Part shown: positions 50,747 to 63,691 of the stretch, piece after piece
Position numbering within the stretch: position 1 is the stretch's first letter
How the letters are laid out: every line of letters starts with the position of its first letter
DNA from: Cololabis saira
Lineage: Eukaryota; Chordata; Actinopteri; Beloniformes; Belonidae
Assembly (NCBI RefSeq): GCF_033807715.1
Contig: NC_084599.1
Coordinates: 31,844,160 to 31,908,159 of the forward strand
DNA length: 64,000 bases
Reading direction: 5' to 3'
Program-made: the position numbers and the translations under genes
The notes under the pieces: model-generated
Told to the model about the DNA's origin: nothing
The model's database searches: none
What the model saw: the letters and a program-made list of their open reading frames with translations, nothing else

Positions 50747-50956
50747 ATTGGTTGTGTCTGCTATATAAGAGCTGCTGCTGTGTACATTAGGAGGAAGTCT
50801 CTGTGTCACCTGCAGGACTGAGGCAGGACTGAGGGACAGGGGCATTTCTTGGCTCAGCGGTGCAGTGCTGCTGCTGTTGTGCCGGTCCTCTGAGTCATGG
50901 GCTCTGCAAAAAAAAAAAAAAAGAAGAAATCTGACCTTCCACGCACTGCAGATTAA
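50747..50956 (+). promoter_or_regulatory. candidate CCAAT/TATA promoter with a 19-codon ORF
   Basis: An inverted CCAAT box (ATTGG, 50747-50751) is 10 bp upstream of TATATAAG (50762-50769). About 128 bp downstream of the TATA box, ATGG in good Kozak context begins MGSAKKKKKKKSDLPRTAD and a stop (50954-50956). The spacing is as expected for a core promoter. There is no other support, and the A tract makes the ORF suspect. Confidence 0.25.
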
Positions 50957-53229
50957 TTTGGTAATATAGAGTACCAGAAGGTGTCCAGAGTTTTTAATTT
51001 GATGGGCTAGACTTTCATCACATCCCCAGCTCTCCTACTGGTTCCTATAAAACGCCAAGCGAAGTATTCCCAACTGCAACAGAAAGATAAGGATTTTCTT
51101 CATGCCAGGGGATAATCTCCTGATAATGTGCTGTGCAGCAGTGAGGTGTGCAGTGCAGGTACCTTGCGGTAGACATGTAAAAGTCCCATTACCTAGTGTG
51201 TAAAGGGGGGGGGGCGTCTTCCAAAGTATTGCTCCTGGGAGAGGCAGGAGTTACCAACACCTGTGCAACAAGGATTTCTCTTCCAGCGGTGAGTCACTTA
51301 TGAGATTAGGGAGCCGAAACTGATCAGGAGCAGCTGATTTCACGGGGTTGTATTTGGGTTTGTAGGTTGTTTTCTCGCTGCTGGTCCGTCACAGGAGAAA
51401 TAAGCTGCAGGGCTGCCATGAAATGATCTTTAGTGACACGTGTGTCATGGAGACTGCGGTTGCATTTTAGAGATGAAGATTAAAAGTTAATTTATTCAAT
51501 CATCAATTTGCTCGGCTAAGGTTTTTATTTGTTTTTTAATCAGATCAAATAAATCAGTGCTATAAAGGAGTGCATGTGTGCAGAACAGCTGACATAAATG
51601 CCTATGGTCGGCTAGCAGCAGTGGAATCTCCAGATTGTGTCAAGCCTTTGTGCTGTTCAACTAATAGCTTCTCTTTACTGAGTCAAAGTGAGTGTATAAC
51701 TTCTTGTCTCTGTTCAGAAGTAAGGAACTTTCACTCAGAATCAATAGTCTGCATCCTGGGAGGTGGTTACCATAGAGATAACCCTGACAACAGTGGTAAT
51801 CTCTCTTTAAGAGCTTTACTCTGCCAAACGAACTGGGATGAGCACTGATTTCTGTTATAAAGTGTCTCTGCCATTAGGTTGTGCACAACCCTATCTATAT
51901 CGATTGAGATGATGCACCGTCCTTCACGCTGCGTAAGCAGCCACTGAAATTGTCATTTTCAGCGATAACTCCTGTGCCAAGTCTGATGCACTCAGCCGTC
52001 TGTTTTTCAGGACTAAACGGCACAAGAAACACGTCGTCTGTAGAGTCATCCGAGAGGATGCTCACACCAGCTCTGATTACTGGTACCAGGGCTCGTTACA
52101 CCTCCTGATTACCGCCACATCTGTGTGTTGACTGATTTTCTGTGGCTACTGATCTTCCAGTATGATTTTTCTTCTTTTTTGAATATCACAATGCACATTT
52201 CCGGCTCTCTGCTACGTCTCTGCTATACTGCAGATCTTTAAATCAATCAAACAGGTGGAAAATTGACAACGATTGTGGATTTTGCGCAACATTTGAAGGA
52301 TATGTTCATGCAGATCAAGGTATTCTCAGTCTTACTTGTATGTTCAGTTTTGTTGCAGTAATAATTTCTACACATTTCTAGGTTTTTTATCATTTTTTTC
52401 CACTCAAAAAAAAACTGTACTTGATGAGACATTTAAATTATATTCCAGAGGGGTGTAATCATGTCTGCTGTGGTCTGTAGATTGCAACCACTAGAAAACT
52501 GCCCCCCACCAGAAAAGGCTGGTGGTCACAGAAAAAATTAGGAAAAAATTCCATCATGCTCGGGTAATCTTTGAACACGGAACCCCACGATTGATGCAGT
52601 CATTGTCCAAAGCATCATTCTGTTCTTGTAGCCCTTCAAATCAGCGTAGCAGAAAACTGGGAGGCTTTAAATGCCTGTAATCAGTTTCTAGGCCATTCTT
52701 CACCAAGCCTTGCTCATGAAAAAGAAGATGAAAAAAATCACAGTGATGAGGGTTTAAAGAAGTGTGAGAATCGTATTCCCCGTCGAGAGCCCATTGGTTC
52801 AGGGAAGTACACTTTGTGGATAAGGCTTTTTTTCAGGGGGGCTTTTGACAAGTTTTTCTTTTATCCACACAGTTTTGGTTACTCAACTCCCAAAGAAATA
52901 AGTAGAGTTTATTTATACGGGAAGTTCCACACATCAAAAAGATAAAAGTGTTTCAAAATAAAGTACAGATCTTCTGAGAATACAGTCCCAAAGTGTGTCA
53001 CAATAAAAGTCAAATCCAACTTTGAATTTGTATTTGCCAGTCGTACAACAATTTTCTACAACTCTGCAAAGACAAATTTTCAAAATGAAAAATAAATAAA
53101 GGATAGAATACATGGTACAAACACATTTTCTAAGCAATATACATGAAACTGGTACAAAGGGACCAGGGACACAAGATAAAATAAAATATTAACATATGTA
53201 TGAATGTACAAAAACTACTCTAAAATTCA
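50957..53229. other. no confirmed gene
   Basis: 2.3 kb. A splice-like open block at 52011-52131 was noted (see findings). A G run lies at about 51207-51214. No transposon termini recognised. Confidence 0.35.
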
Positions 53230-53950
53230 CACTTTGTTTGGACGGTAATAATTCACAGTTTGGACGGTAGAGCAAAAAGGTAGAGACAATGTGATATGTT
53301 TCTAGATGGTGGGGGCTCTGCAGAGACAACACATCCTAACAAATCCCATCCTAAGGGGGCAGTGTGAGTCTAGTCCCTTTGGAGACTTTTGTCTCTGCAC
53401 AGTGGACATATCAAGCTGTTAAACGGCATGTCAGAGTGCTTTCTATCCAGAAATGATAAAATACTTTAACAGCTCTGCAGACAGGTTGTTCTTCTTCAGC
53501 ATTCACAAGAAATAGAGATGCTATTTGAGCCTTGTTAACCAGGGAAGTGGAGTTGATGGTGTATGTGAGGTCCTCTGTGACGTATGTCCCTAGGACACTC
53601 TCTCTACCTCCTCTCCTCTGACGGTAAGAACATGAGTCTCACAGTGTCTCCTGAAGTTAATGAATAGTTCTTTAGTCTTTTTAATATTCAATGCAATGCT
53701 ATTGTCTGCACAGCAACCTCTCAGCCTGTTTATTTCCTCTCTGTATTGTTCCATCGCTCTTTGTTATCAGTCCCACTGCTGTTGTGTCATGAGCAAATTT
53801 GATTGTAATGTTTTTTTGGATGGTTGACAACACAGTCATACACACAAAGTGAATACAGTAATATGCCTAAGACAGAACCCTGGGGGGCACCAGTCCTAAG
53901 GGTCAAAGTAGACAAGAGGTATGTGCCAAGTCTCATGTTTTTGTAGGTGG
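53230..53950 (-). mobile_element. LINE fragment (minus strand)
   Basis: The reverse complement resembles the reverse-transcriptase region and downstream part of a common fish LINE. Telling words include GTTGTGTCATGAGCAAATTT, ACAACACAGTCATACACACA and GAACCCTGGGGGGCACCAG. Frames are broken. It abuts TTAA copy 3. Confidence 0.55.
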
Positions 53951-53955
53951 ATTAA

Positions 53956-55148
53956 AGGGGACCTATTATGAAAAACACGTTTTTTCTTGTTTTAACATAT
54001 ATAAAGTGGTCTCCCCTCACCCTGCCAACACAGAAAAGATGATACCCCATGAAAATCTGCAAGGTCTGCTCCCCCCCACCTTACAGAGTCCTCCAGTGTC
54101 ATGTGGTTTCTGTGAGCCGTTTGGATTTGTGCATTTTCTTTACGTCACCAAAATGCAAACCACGCCCTCGGTCTCCTCCGCTGCTGAAACCATGCCCACT
54201 ACCAGCTCTGTCCGCAGGCTGGAGCGGTCCTTCCTTCAGCCAGTCGGACGCGGCGCCGCGGCGGAGCGGATCCGGGTTAAATCATCCAGGTTCCTGGGTG
54301 GTTTGGGAGCTGGGTCCTCGGGGGTCCGTCCCAGGTCGGATCAGCTTCACCGTCCGAGATTTTCAGCCAAATCTGCCGGTTTGATCACCGGTAACGGGCG
54401 ATGCGCAGCGGATGTGCCCCGGAGGCGAGGTGGGGTTGCAGCGCCAGCGCGCAGCATCCGCCGGGCAGATCCGGCTGAAATTCCGCTGGTCGGTCCCCGG
54501 GAGTCCCTGCTACCAGTCCAGGCGGGTTCCTCCGGTCCCGGCCGGTCGGAACCGGTCAGATTCCTCGGTTAAAGCCGCGGTGATGCGCGCTGCTCCAGCC
54601 TACTTCCTGGTCCCAAAGCGGGGTCCGTCCGACTAAATTCTCCAGGTTCCCGGCCGCTTTGGGAGCAGGGATTTCTGGGGTACATCCCAGGCTGGATCAG
54701 CTTCACCCTCCGAGATTTTCAGCGAAATCTGTCGGTTTGATCACCGGTAACGGGCGATGCGCTCAGCATCCGCCGGGCAGATCCGGCTGAAATAGTGCAT
54801 AAATGTTATTTATATACAACTCATATTTTATTTTTTTAACAATAAAGTTGCCATTTGTGAAAATTCAGTGTTGTGATTTATTTACAGGCTCGGGCTGCTC
54901 TGGCGGAGTGAGGTTTATTCTCCTCCCCTGCTACACGTCATTCAGGGAGCCAATCAGCACAGAGCCTCATTATCATACCCCCCCCTTCCCTTAGAATGGA
55001 GCACAGAAAAAGGGGTTAGAAGCGTAAAACTAGTGACAGGGCCCACAGGCTGGATTTCTGATTTATGTAGAAAAAACAAGCTTTAGATTGTTTTTAAGAC
55101 ATTCAAGGCCTGTTTAAAATATACATTAAATGCCATAATATGTCCCCT
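53956..55148 (-). mobile_element. TTAA-flanked (piggyBac-type) non-autonomous element, copy 3
   Basis: 1,193 bp flanked by TTAA (53952-53955 and 55149-55152), in opposite orientation to copies 1 and 2. Ends are AGGGGACCTATTATG and CATAATATGTCCCCT. The interior contains a GC-rich block with an internal duplication (54279-54480 and 54634-54792) and AATAAA near 54840. A degraded CRE hairpin (TTACGTCA core) lies at 54130-54157. The long frames in the GC-rich block are probably chance. Confidence 0.88.
54130..54157. promoter_or_regulatory. hairpin TGCATTTT / AAAATGCA around TTACGTCA
   Basis: Perfect 8-bp arms with a 12-nt centre containing a CRE variant. It is positionally equivalent to 6908-6941 and 37147-37174. 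Confidence 0.5.
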
Positions 55149-55152
55149 TTAA

Positions 55153-56756
55153 GGACCTTCTTTCCAACTGCTCACAGAGTGTTCCTGAGGACCAAACGAT
55201 GCGGCTTGGTTGTTTCCTGCTGGGGACAGTGGCGTTTAACGCAGGCCTGTATACTGCAAAAACAAGTGATGGTGATAACACATGCATATCTGTGTGTGTG
55301 TGTGCATGCGTCTGTGTGCCAGCAGTACAACTCATTAATTGGGCAAATGACCAAATAAATTAACAAACCAACTTCAAATCAATATGTGCTTCTCTTCTTC
55401 ACCCTCATTCAGTCTATTAGTCTGATTTTACGGTTCAATTAAAGGTTTTTAAGCCCTGTTAGTGTCCTTCTGTAGAGTGTTGGGTGTATCTTAGAGAAGC
55501 AGGGTACAGACTGTGCTCTGAGTCAGCAGACAAGAGTGGAACTGAATGTTAAAATGACTAAATGCTAAATGCCAGTTCAGTAATGAGAAACTGTCTGGAG
55601 CTGTCAACAGCAGCCTGGACCAAACGCTCCGGCTTGATTAAGACTCCTATCATCTGTGTCCCGCAAACAGGAGGCAGTGGGAACTCTAAAAAGGTCATGT
55701 TTTCAGATGGGGAGAAACATTTGTTCATTTACCCTTGTTGACACATCTGCATTTCATGAAGTAATTTGATTTGTTTAACTTTCCTGAAACTGCTTTGTTG
55801 GACCAGAGACTGTTGGAAAACGGTTCCCTCGACTCTGCCAGCAGCAACGAGAGAGGTTTAAACCACATCTGGACCACAGACAAGGCAGAATAGACAGCCT
55901 CTTTGATATTTCTCATTAATTTTTGAGGCAGATGTGACATGCAAAGGACTAGAAATGACTGGGAAGCTCAGGACAAAAGGACAGAAAATTACTTAGTTTC
56001 TGTAGGAAAAAACGCTCTTTTGTTTCAGATTTTAAAATTTCTATAGTATTATTAGATCTAAAAGGCAAATGTGGTGACATTGCAGTCTATAAAAAGACAA
56101 TTATATTACCAAGTGGAACAGAAACAGCTCTACGAGAATAGTGAGACTGAACTTAGAGAATAGAAGTGTTAATCAATCATACAACAACAAAAAATGAGAT
56201 GCATCTCAAGAGGTGAGCAAAGCACTGCAAAATCTAAGAATGCTGCGATTCAGGGAGTAGTTAATTCAATGTGAGCAACTCTGTTTATATTCTCATAGTG
56301 TTTGTGTCACTTTATAAAATCTTGTTATTAAAATGTCAGTCATAGTCATTTACAGGATACTTTTCAAACTAAAATTAAAGTATTTATTCAGTGGCTGGTA
56401 TATAGCCTCTGAACTCGGCAGTATAGACTTGAGTTATTTAAGCAGGTGGGGGCATCTTCCTCTCTTTACAAACCAGCGCATGCCCAAATATTGACTGTGC
56501 GAGTCACGTACAGCACACTTCAGTGTGTTGTGCTGCATAATTTCAGCACTCACTGGCATTAGACCTCAAACCCACTGGCCCGACGCAGTGTTTTGCTGCC
56601 CTGTTGGAGACGTGGCTGCAGTTTTATTTTCTTCTGTTTTTGGTAAACTGGCTTCTGTGGTTTCCACAAGGAATTACTCTTTGTATGAAGAAGAACCAAA
56701 GAGGCAATCAAAAACCAGAAATCATGTGATGGTGACTTGAAATGTTGCTGTTGGGC
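55153..56756. other. no gene recognised
   Basis: 1.6 kb of non-coding sequence with a short GT-rich patch near 55290. Confidence 0.4.
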
Positions 56757-56937
56757 TCTGGAGAGCTCAGTGGGTTGAGCAGGCTCCATTTTTAGAGGCT
56801 ATTGCCCCTCATGCAGGCAGCGCAGGTTTGAATCCTTGCCTGTTGCTCTTTCTTGCATGTCTTCCCCACTCTCTATAAACATTTCCTGTCCACATACTTT
56901 GAATAAAGACCACTAGTGCCAAACAATTAAAAAAAAA
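56757..56937 (+). mobile_element. tRNA-derived SINE
   Basis: The head carries an A-box-like CTCAGTGGGTTGAGC and a B-box-like GGTTTGAATCC (56825-56835), the RNA polymerase III promoter of tRNA-derived SINEs. The body reads TGTTGCTCTTTCTTGCATGT, then CCCCACTCTCTATAAACATT. It ends GAATAAAGACC and a short poly(A). It matches an abundant fish SINE type. It is not a functional tRNA gene. Confidence 0.8.
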
Positions 56938-58074
56938 TAGATATTCCTGTCGATGCTCATTGCTCTTCTATAGACTCTCAATAGCTGCAGAAATAGAAAC
57001 GTTGGGATCTGAGATATTTGGAACTACATCAGGGATTACCTACTGAATTACAGAGGTCCCACTTTCCAGTTATGATCCGCATTCACAAGAAAATGGTTAT
57101 GGTCTCCACCATTTTAAATCTTCTTGCCAACAATATTCAGATTCTTCATTCATAAGAAAAGCAGAATAAAAAAGTGAAGAACAGGAAAGTCATAGAGATT
57201 TAAACAACAGAGGAAAAGTTTTGTTCTGCAAAAGAAGTAAGTTGATGTAATCTATTAAGTATAACATGATCCACTGTCACTCCTGTGGTGCGGCTGCAAC
57301 AAAGCTTTCAAGCTTTCAAATTGATTCTCAAAAGGATGTTTTTCTGACACTGACTCTGAAAACCTTTCATTGATTGAATTCCACTGATCCATATCTCTGA
57401 TACAGTGATGGACTGGTGACCTCGTCAGCGTATGCGCCACTTCTCACCTGCAGCAGCTGATTGTTTCCAGCATCACTGTGACCCGATGTGGCTACGATTT
57501 AGGTAGAAACAAAAATGAACTGATACATTCTCTGATATACTAACTTACTTTCCAATCTATAATACTTTATTTATGTTATGTTTATGAAATAATTGTTCGG
57601 GGGTTTATGTTCTGGATCACTGGAAAGCGCCTATAGAGACAACTTCTGTTGTAATAGATAAAATTGAATTGAAAATTGAATTGAAAATTGAATTGATCAA
57701 TTATTATTCAGCAGTTCAAAAATGACTTGAACAAGATAAAAAATGATCTCCTGGGTTTCCCTGGAAATGCAATGAATGTAGGGCCTACATACAGTATATA
57801 GTTAAACTGTAGCCTACATTGTAGGCTACAGTTTAACTATATATGCAAAGCTGATTATCAATTTCCTTCAGCTGAGAATTTAAGTTAATTTGGCATCTTT
57901 TTCAAGTCAAATGACTGATTATCTATTGGGGTCTGTGCTGAAAATAATGAATCAAAATTCTCTTATCAAATTTGTATTAAATGGCTTTTAAGATGAAGGT
58001 TGAATTATTCAATTTCCGTCAGTCATTCGAAGCGCCGATATTTATTCAGCATCGATCAAGCACTTTAAATTTGG
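56938..58074. other. non-coding, with retroposon tail and a perfect hairpin
   Basis: 57596-57697 carries AAAGCGCCTATAGAGACAAC and a GAATTGAAAATT tandem end, a common fish retroposon tail. 57795-57843 is a perfect hairpin, listed separately. No gene seen. Confidence 0.45.
57795..57843. repeat. perfect hairpin, 24-bp arms, 1-nt loop
   Basis: TATATAGTTAAACTGTAGCC and the following ATACA-type end pair exactly with 57820-57843. A single T separates the arms. Confidence 0.9.
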
Positions 58075-58275
58075 TTAAAAAGTGGGACATGAGCATTTCA
58101 TGCTGCTGCAGATCTCTGAACTCGGCCTCCTGTCCACCAGTGACACACCCCACAACAGCAGAGTCATCTGGGTATTTGTGGGGATGACAGTCTGAGGAGT
58201 ACAGAGCAAAGAAATGGTTTGAGTACAGTCCCCAGTGGTGCTCCCGTGCTGCTGAGCAGCTGCTCCCACACACAA
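58075..58275 (-). mobile_element. LINE fragment (minus strand)
   Basis: Contains CCTGTCCACCAGTGACACAC, GTCATCTGGGTATTTGTGG and CCCCAGTGGTGCTCC, which match reverse-oriented fish LINE sequence of the kind also seen at 53230. Short and degraded. Confidence 0.45.
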
Positions 58276-59649
58276 GCTTTCAACCTGACATATTCATATA
58301 TTCAAATATCACACTTGCATAAGTTTTCAATATAAACTCTCACTTGCTCTGTCCTCAAATCAGCCTGTGATGGTTTCTCTTCTTGTGCTGAAGTCATTTC
58401 TTCAACACAAAGTTGCATATATCTCCCCCTAAACAATACATTTTTCATATTTACCTTAATTTTTCCCCATGCATGAGGCTTTCTTTTAAATAAATTATTA
58501 TTATTAAAATAATACATTTTATAGTGCATTATTTATTTGTCAGGATCACTGCACATGTCAAAACATACATACTCACAAAAATGATACATTTAATTATTTA
58601 TACATTTAATTATTATAATGATAATTTTAACAATAATACCTGACTACATTTGCCCTGTTGTGGGAAGACAGTCACTGTCAACAGTTTTAGATGCCGTCAG
58701 TAAATTTTGCAGAGGCTCTGACACTTTCTGTCTTACTGGGTCCATTTGGTCATTGATTGTTTTTTCAGTCATCAGCCTCCATGCTCTTAAATTGACTCAT
58801 CATTGTGGAGCACACAGCATGTTTTGTGTAAACTCAATAATCTGGTGGACATTGGTGATGTGCCAAATCAGAAATAACTTCTGGGACATTACTGTAATTT
58901 GCAGTTTTAGCCATCTATGTTTCTCACGGTCACTTTCCAAGCTCATTTTATATGTGCATCAATTAAGCTGCACCTGCTCATGTACTTGGAATTTGTACAA
59001 CTATAGACTTTAATTATACCAGTTGGTAGATTGATGTTTGACTGATTTAATTTCACAAGCTGCTCATGGACATGAATATGACGACATGTGTGCCTTTTTG
59101 AGCCTTTTGTGGTGTTAATCTTGGCCCAACAATTACAGTGCGCCGCTTCCACTTTTGACTCTTGGTCTTTTTGTTTCATGTCTGGTCCATCAGTGTAACT
59201 TAAAGTGCCTCTAAACAGCAGCAGTGGATATCAATACCAATCTAATCAAGCTCCAGCCCGGCAAAGTGCTTGTTTATTAGAGGTTGGAAATAAAATCATC
59301 CCATCAAGTCCCTTTCAAGCACTTTTATCATCATTTACTGGAATTAATTAGTGTAATTTTGTGGTGGATGTGAAATCAATGTTATGTGTGAAATAACTGT
59401 TTCTGTGTTGGTTGTGCAGGGTTAATGTTGACCTCAAATTGTACTTCCAGTTTCCAGCCATAACTACGGATAAGCTTGATCCACACTTGTGACGGTTCAC
59501 AATTCGACTTAAAGCGCAGTTCCAGGTTAAATTCATTTGAGATGGTACTGTATTAAACCACATGCTAAATGTATAATATTAATCAGAGCAGCTGGCCCTG
59601 TGCTGCTTTTCTTTGAGATGCTTCGCTGAGTCTTCCTGCAGGTGTTTCT
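58276..59649. other. no gene recognised
   Basis: The frame at 58618-59013 (131 codons) shows no family motif. Non-coding by appearance. Confidence 0.4.
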
Positions 59650-59657
59650 GCTGCAGG

Positions 59658-60427
59658 TAGTTTTGCCACCTTTCAGAAATAGAAATAAGGGACGCCCCAA
59701 TTTAAGCAGAGCAGGCGCTAAAAAAATGGACATCCCCAAAACTTCTAAACTGCATAGAAATATATATATTTTATGCAAAAAAAACAAAATGCTTTGATTT
59801 CAAGTTTAAAGTGCTTTAATAGCATTGAACTTGCATGATTGTACAGACAGCCAACCATATAGCAACTGAAATATCCTCCTATGCTATGTATGTCCACATC
59901 AGCCCAAATGTATAATATAGCCTACAGGTGAAGAATATGGTGTAAAAGTTAATTTATTTCAATATTCAACTAGAATATGGTGTAAAAGTTAATTTATTTC
60001 AATAATTCAACAAGAATATGGTGTAAAAGTTAACTTATTTCAATAATTCAACTAGAATATGGTGTAAAAGTTAATTTATTTCAATAATTCAACTAGAATA
60101 TGGTGTAAAAGTTAACTTATTTCAATAATTCAACTAAAATATGGTGTAAAAGTTAATTTATTTCAATAATTCAACTAGAATATGGTGTAAAAGTTAACTT
60201 ATTTCAATAATTCAACTAGAATATGGTGTAAAAGTTGATTTATTTCAATAATTCAACTAGAATATGGTGTAAAAGTTAATTTATTTCAATAATTCAACTA
60301 GAATATGGTGTAAAAGTTAATGAAAATACGGTACAAATCACGTCCCGTATTAGTTCAATACGGGACGCAACATTTTTTTCTCAAATAAAGGACAATTCCG
60401 TATTTTACGGGATGGGTGGCAACCCTA
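59658..60427. mobile_element. hAT-type element containing a 41-bp minisatellite
   Basis: 770 bp from TAGTTTTGCCACC to GGTGGCAACCCTA, flanked on both sides by GCTGCAGG (59650-59657 and 60428-60435), an 8-bp duplication. Subterminal AAGGGACGCCCC on the left and ACGGGACGCAAC on the right are related words. A ten-copy tandem array fills the middle. No transposase. Confidence 0.82.
59932..60321. repeat. 41-bp minisatellite, about 10 copies
   Basis: Unit AGAATATGGTGTAAAAGTTA followed by ATTTATTTCAATAATTCAACT. Copies differ by one or two bases (AATTTATT versus AACTTATT alternates); the first is one base shorter. Confidence 0.95.
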
Positions 60428-60435
60428 GCTGCAGG

Positions 60436-62638
<2,203 letters not shown>

Positions 62639-63067
62639 TTAAAGCGACACTACGTAACTTTTCCACCTTAATATCATATTTCCAGAGTCATTTTGATTGG
62701 CACTATGTAACTTTGAGGAGCATGGTAGGAACCCTGCCACACTAAAAAACTACAAATCTTTACGGCTTTGACTGCTTTACGTCATACGTCACTTCCCCCT
62801 CCTTCCCGATTCGCAGTCGAGACGAAAATGGGCGGGGCGTGGAGCGCAGCTCCGCAGAAGCTGGTAACCCGTTGCTGCGTTGTGGCTGCAGCAGCTCCAC
62901 ACACAACAGACGTGGGGAAAAGATCCTAATGGTTTAACTTTTCAACGGTTTCCTGCTCGGAGGCAGAACCACGCAGGCCAAGTATCTGATATAACAAAGT
63001 AAAAGAGTGAAAGAGTCGTCGGCTCGCTTGCATCGCGGCTGTAACGACCAAACCTTCCACACAGTAA

Positions 63068-63136
63068 AGCCTGAATTATGGTTCTGCGTTAAATCGACGC
63101 AGACCTACGCCTTAACGCAGAACCATAAATCCGCCT
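63068..63136. mobile_element. small palindromic MITE, copy f (TAA-flanked)
   Basis: 69 bp, AGCCTGAATTATGGTTCTGC to AACCATAAATCCGCCT, with TAA on each side. The shortest complete copy. Confidence 0.75.
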
Positions 63137-63474
63137 TAAACCACAAACACTCACACAGACCGGGTCGGATCAAAATACAGGTTTTATTCCCCACTTCTCC
63201 AGCTAAACGCAGTTGCTGGCCAGCTCTCTGCGGTGCAATTAACCCCAATCTTCAGATAAAACTAGTTTGTTTAGGAAAAAATATTAACTCTTATTTGTAG
63301 CTGCAGAGGAAAAAAATTATCTCACGAGGAAAACAAAAATGATCACGCCTCGGAGCCTCTTCAGCATAATATAGCAGTCAAAAAAAAAGAAAAGAGAATT
63401 AAGTGGGATACAAAACATGTACTGTATGTTGTACTATTATACAAATTTATTGAAACACATAGCGAGTCAAACAT

Positions 63475-63691
63475 TTAGCAAAGCAGCTGCCAAACACGAC
63501 GGTGGTTCTGCAGAACTGCGGCAGTAATCCTTTCTAAAGAGTGCAGCTCCGACGAGGAGCTCCATTCTTCAGTAGGGATTTCATATGGATCCAGACCGTT
63601 AATAATCATTATTTTTTCCATATACCGCTCCCTGGCTTCCTTGTTTAAGGTATCCCGGTAAATTCCAGTTCCTTTCCAGCAGTTTAACATC
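63475..63691 (-). pseudogene. partial ORF carried by the TTAA element
   Basis: From an ATG at 63691 on the minus strand the frame reads MLNCWKGTGIYRDTLNKEAR, then RERYMEKIMIINGLDPYEIP and EEWSSSSELH, about 72 codons to a stop. The YMEKI..INGLDPYEIP block looks like the start of proteins often found in fish transposon-like loci (YqaJ-type nuclease ORFs), from memory only. It is truncated after about 50 residues. An open frame continues upstream to 63969, mostly outside the motif. Confidence 0.4.

Noticed and set aside
54006..54572. 188-codon + strand ORF in TTAA copy 3
   Set aside because: It lies in a GC-rich repeat block where stop codons are rare, starts at GTG rather than ATG, overlaps other frames and is not preserved in the sister copies.
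56757..56937. tRNA gene suggested by A- and B-box-like motifs
   Set aside because: No cloverleaf can be completed; the downstream body and poly(A) show it is a SINE.
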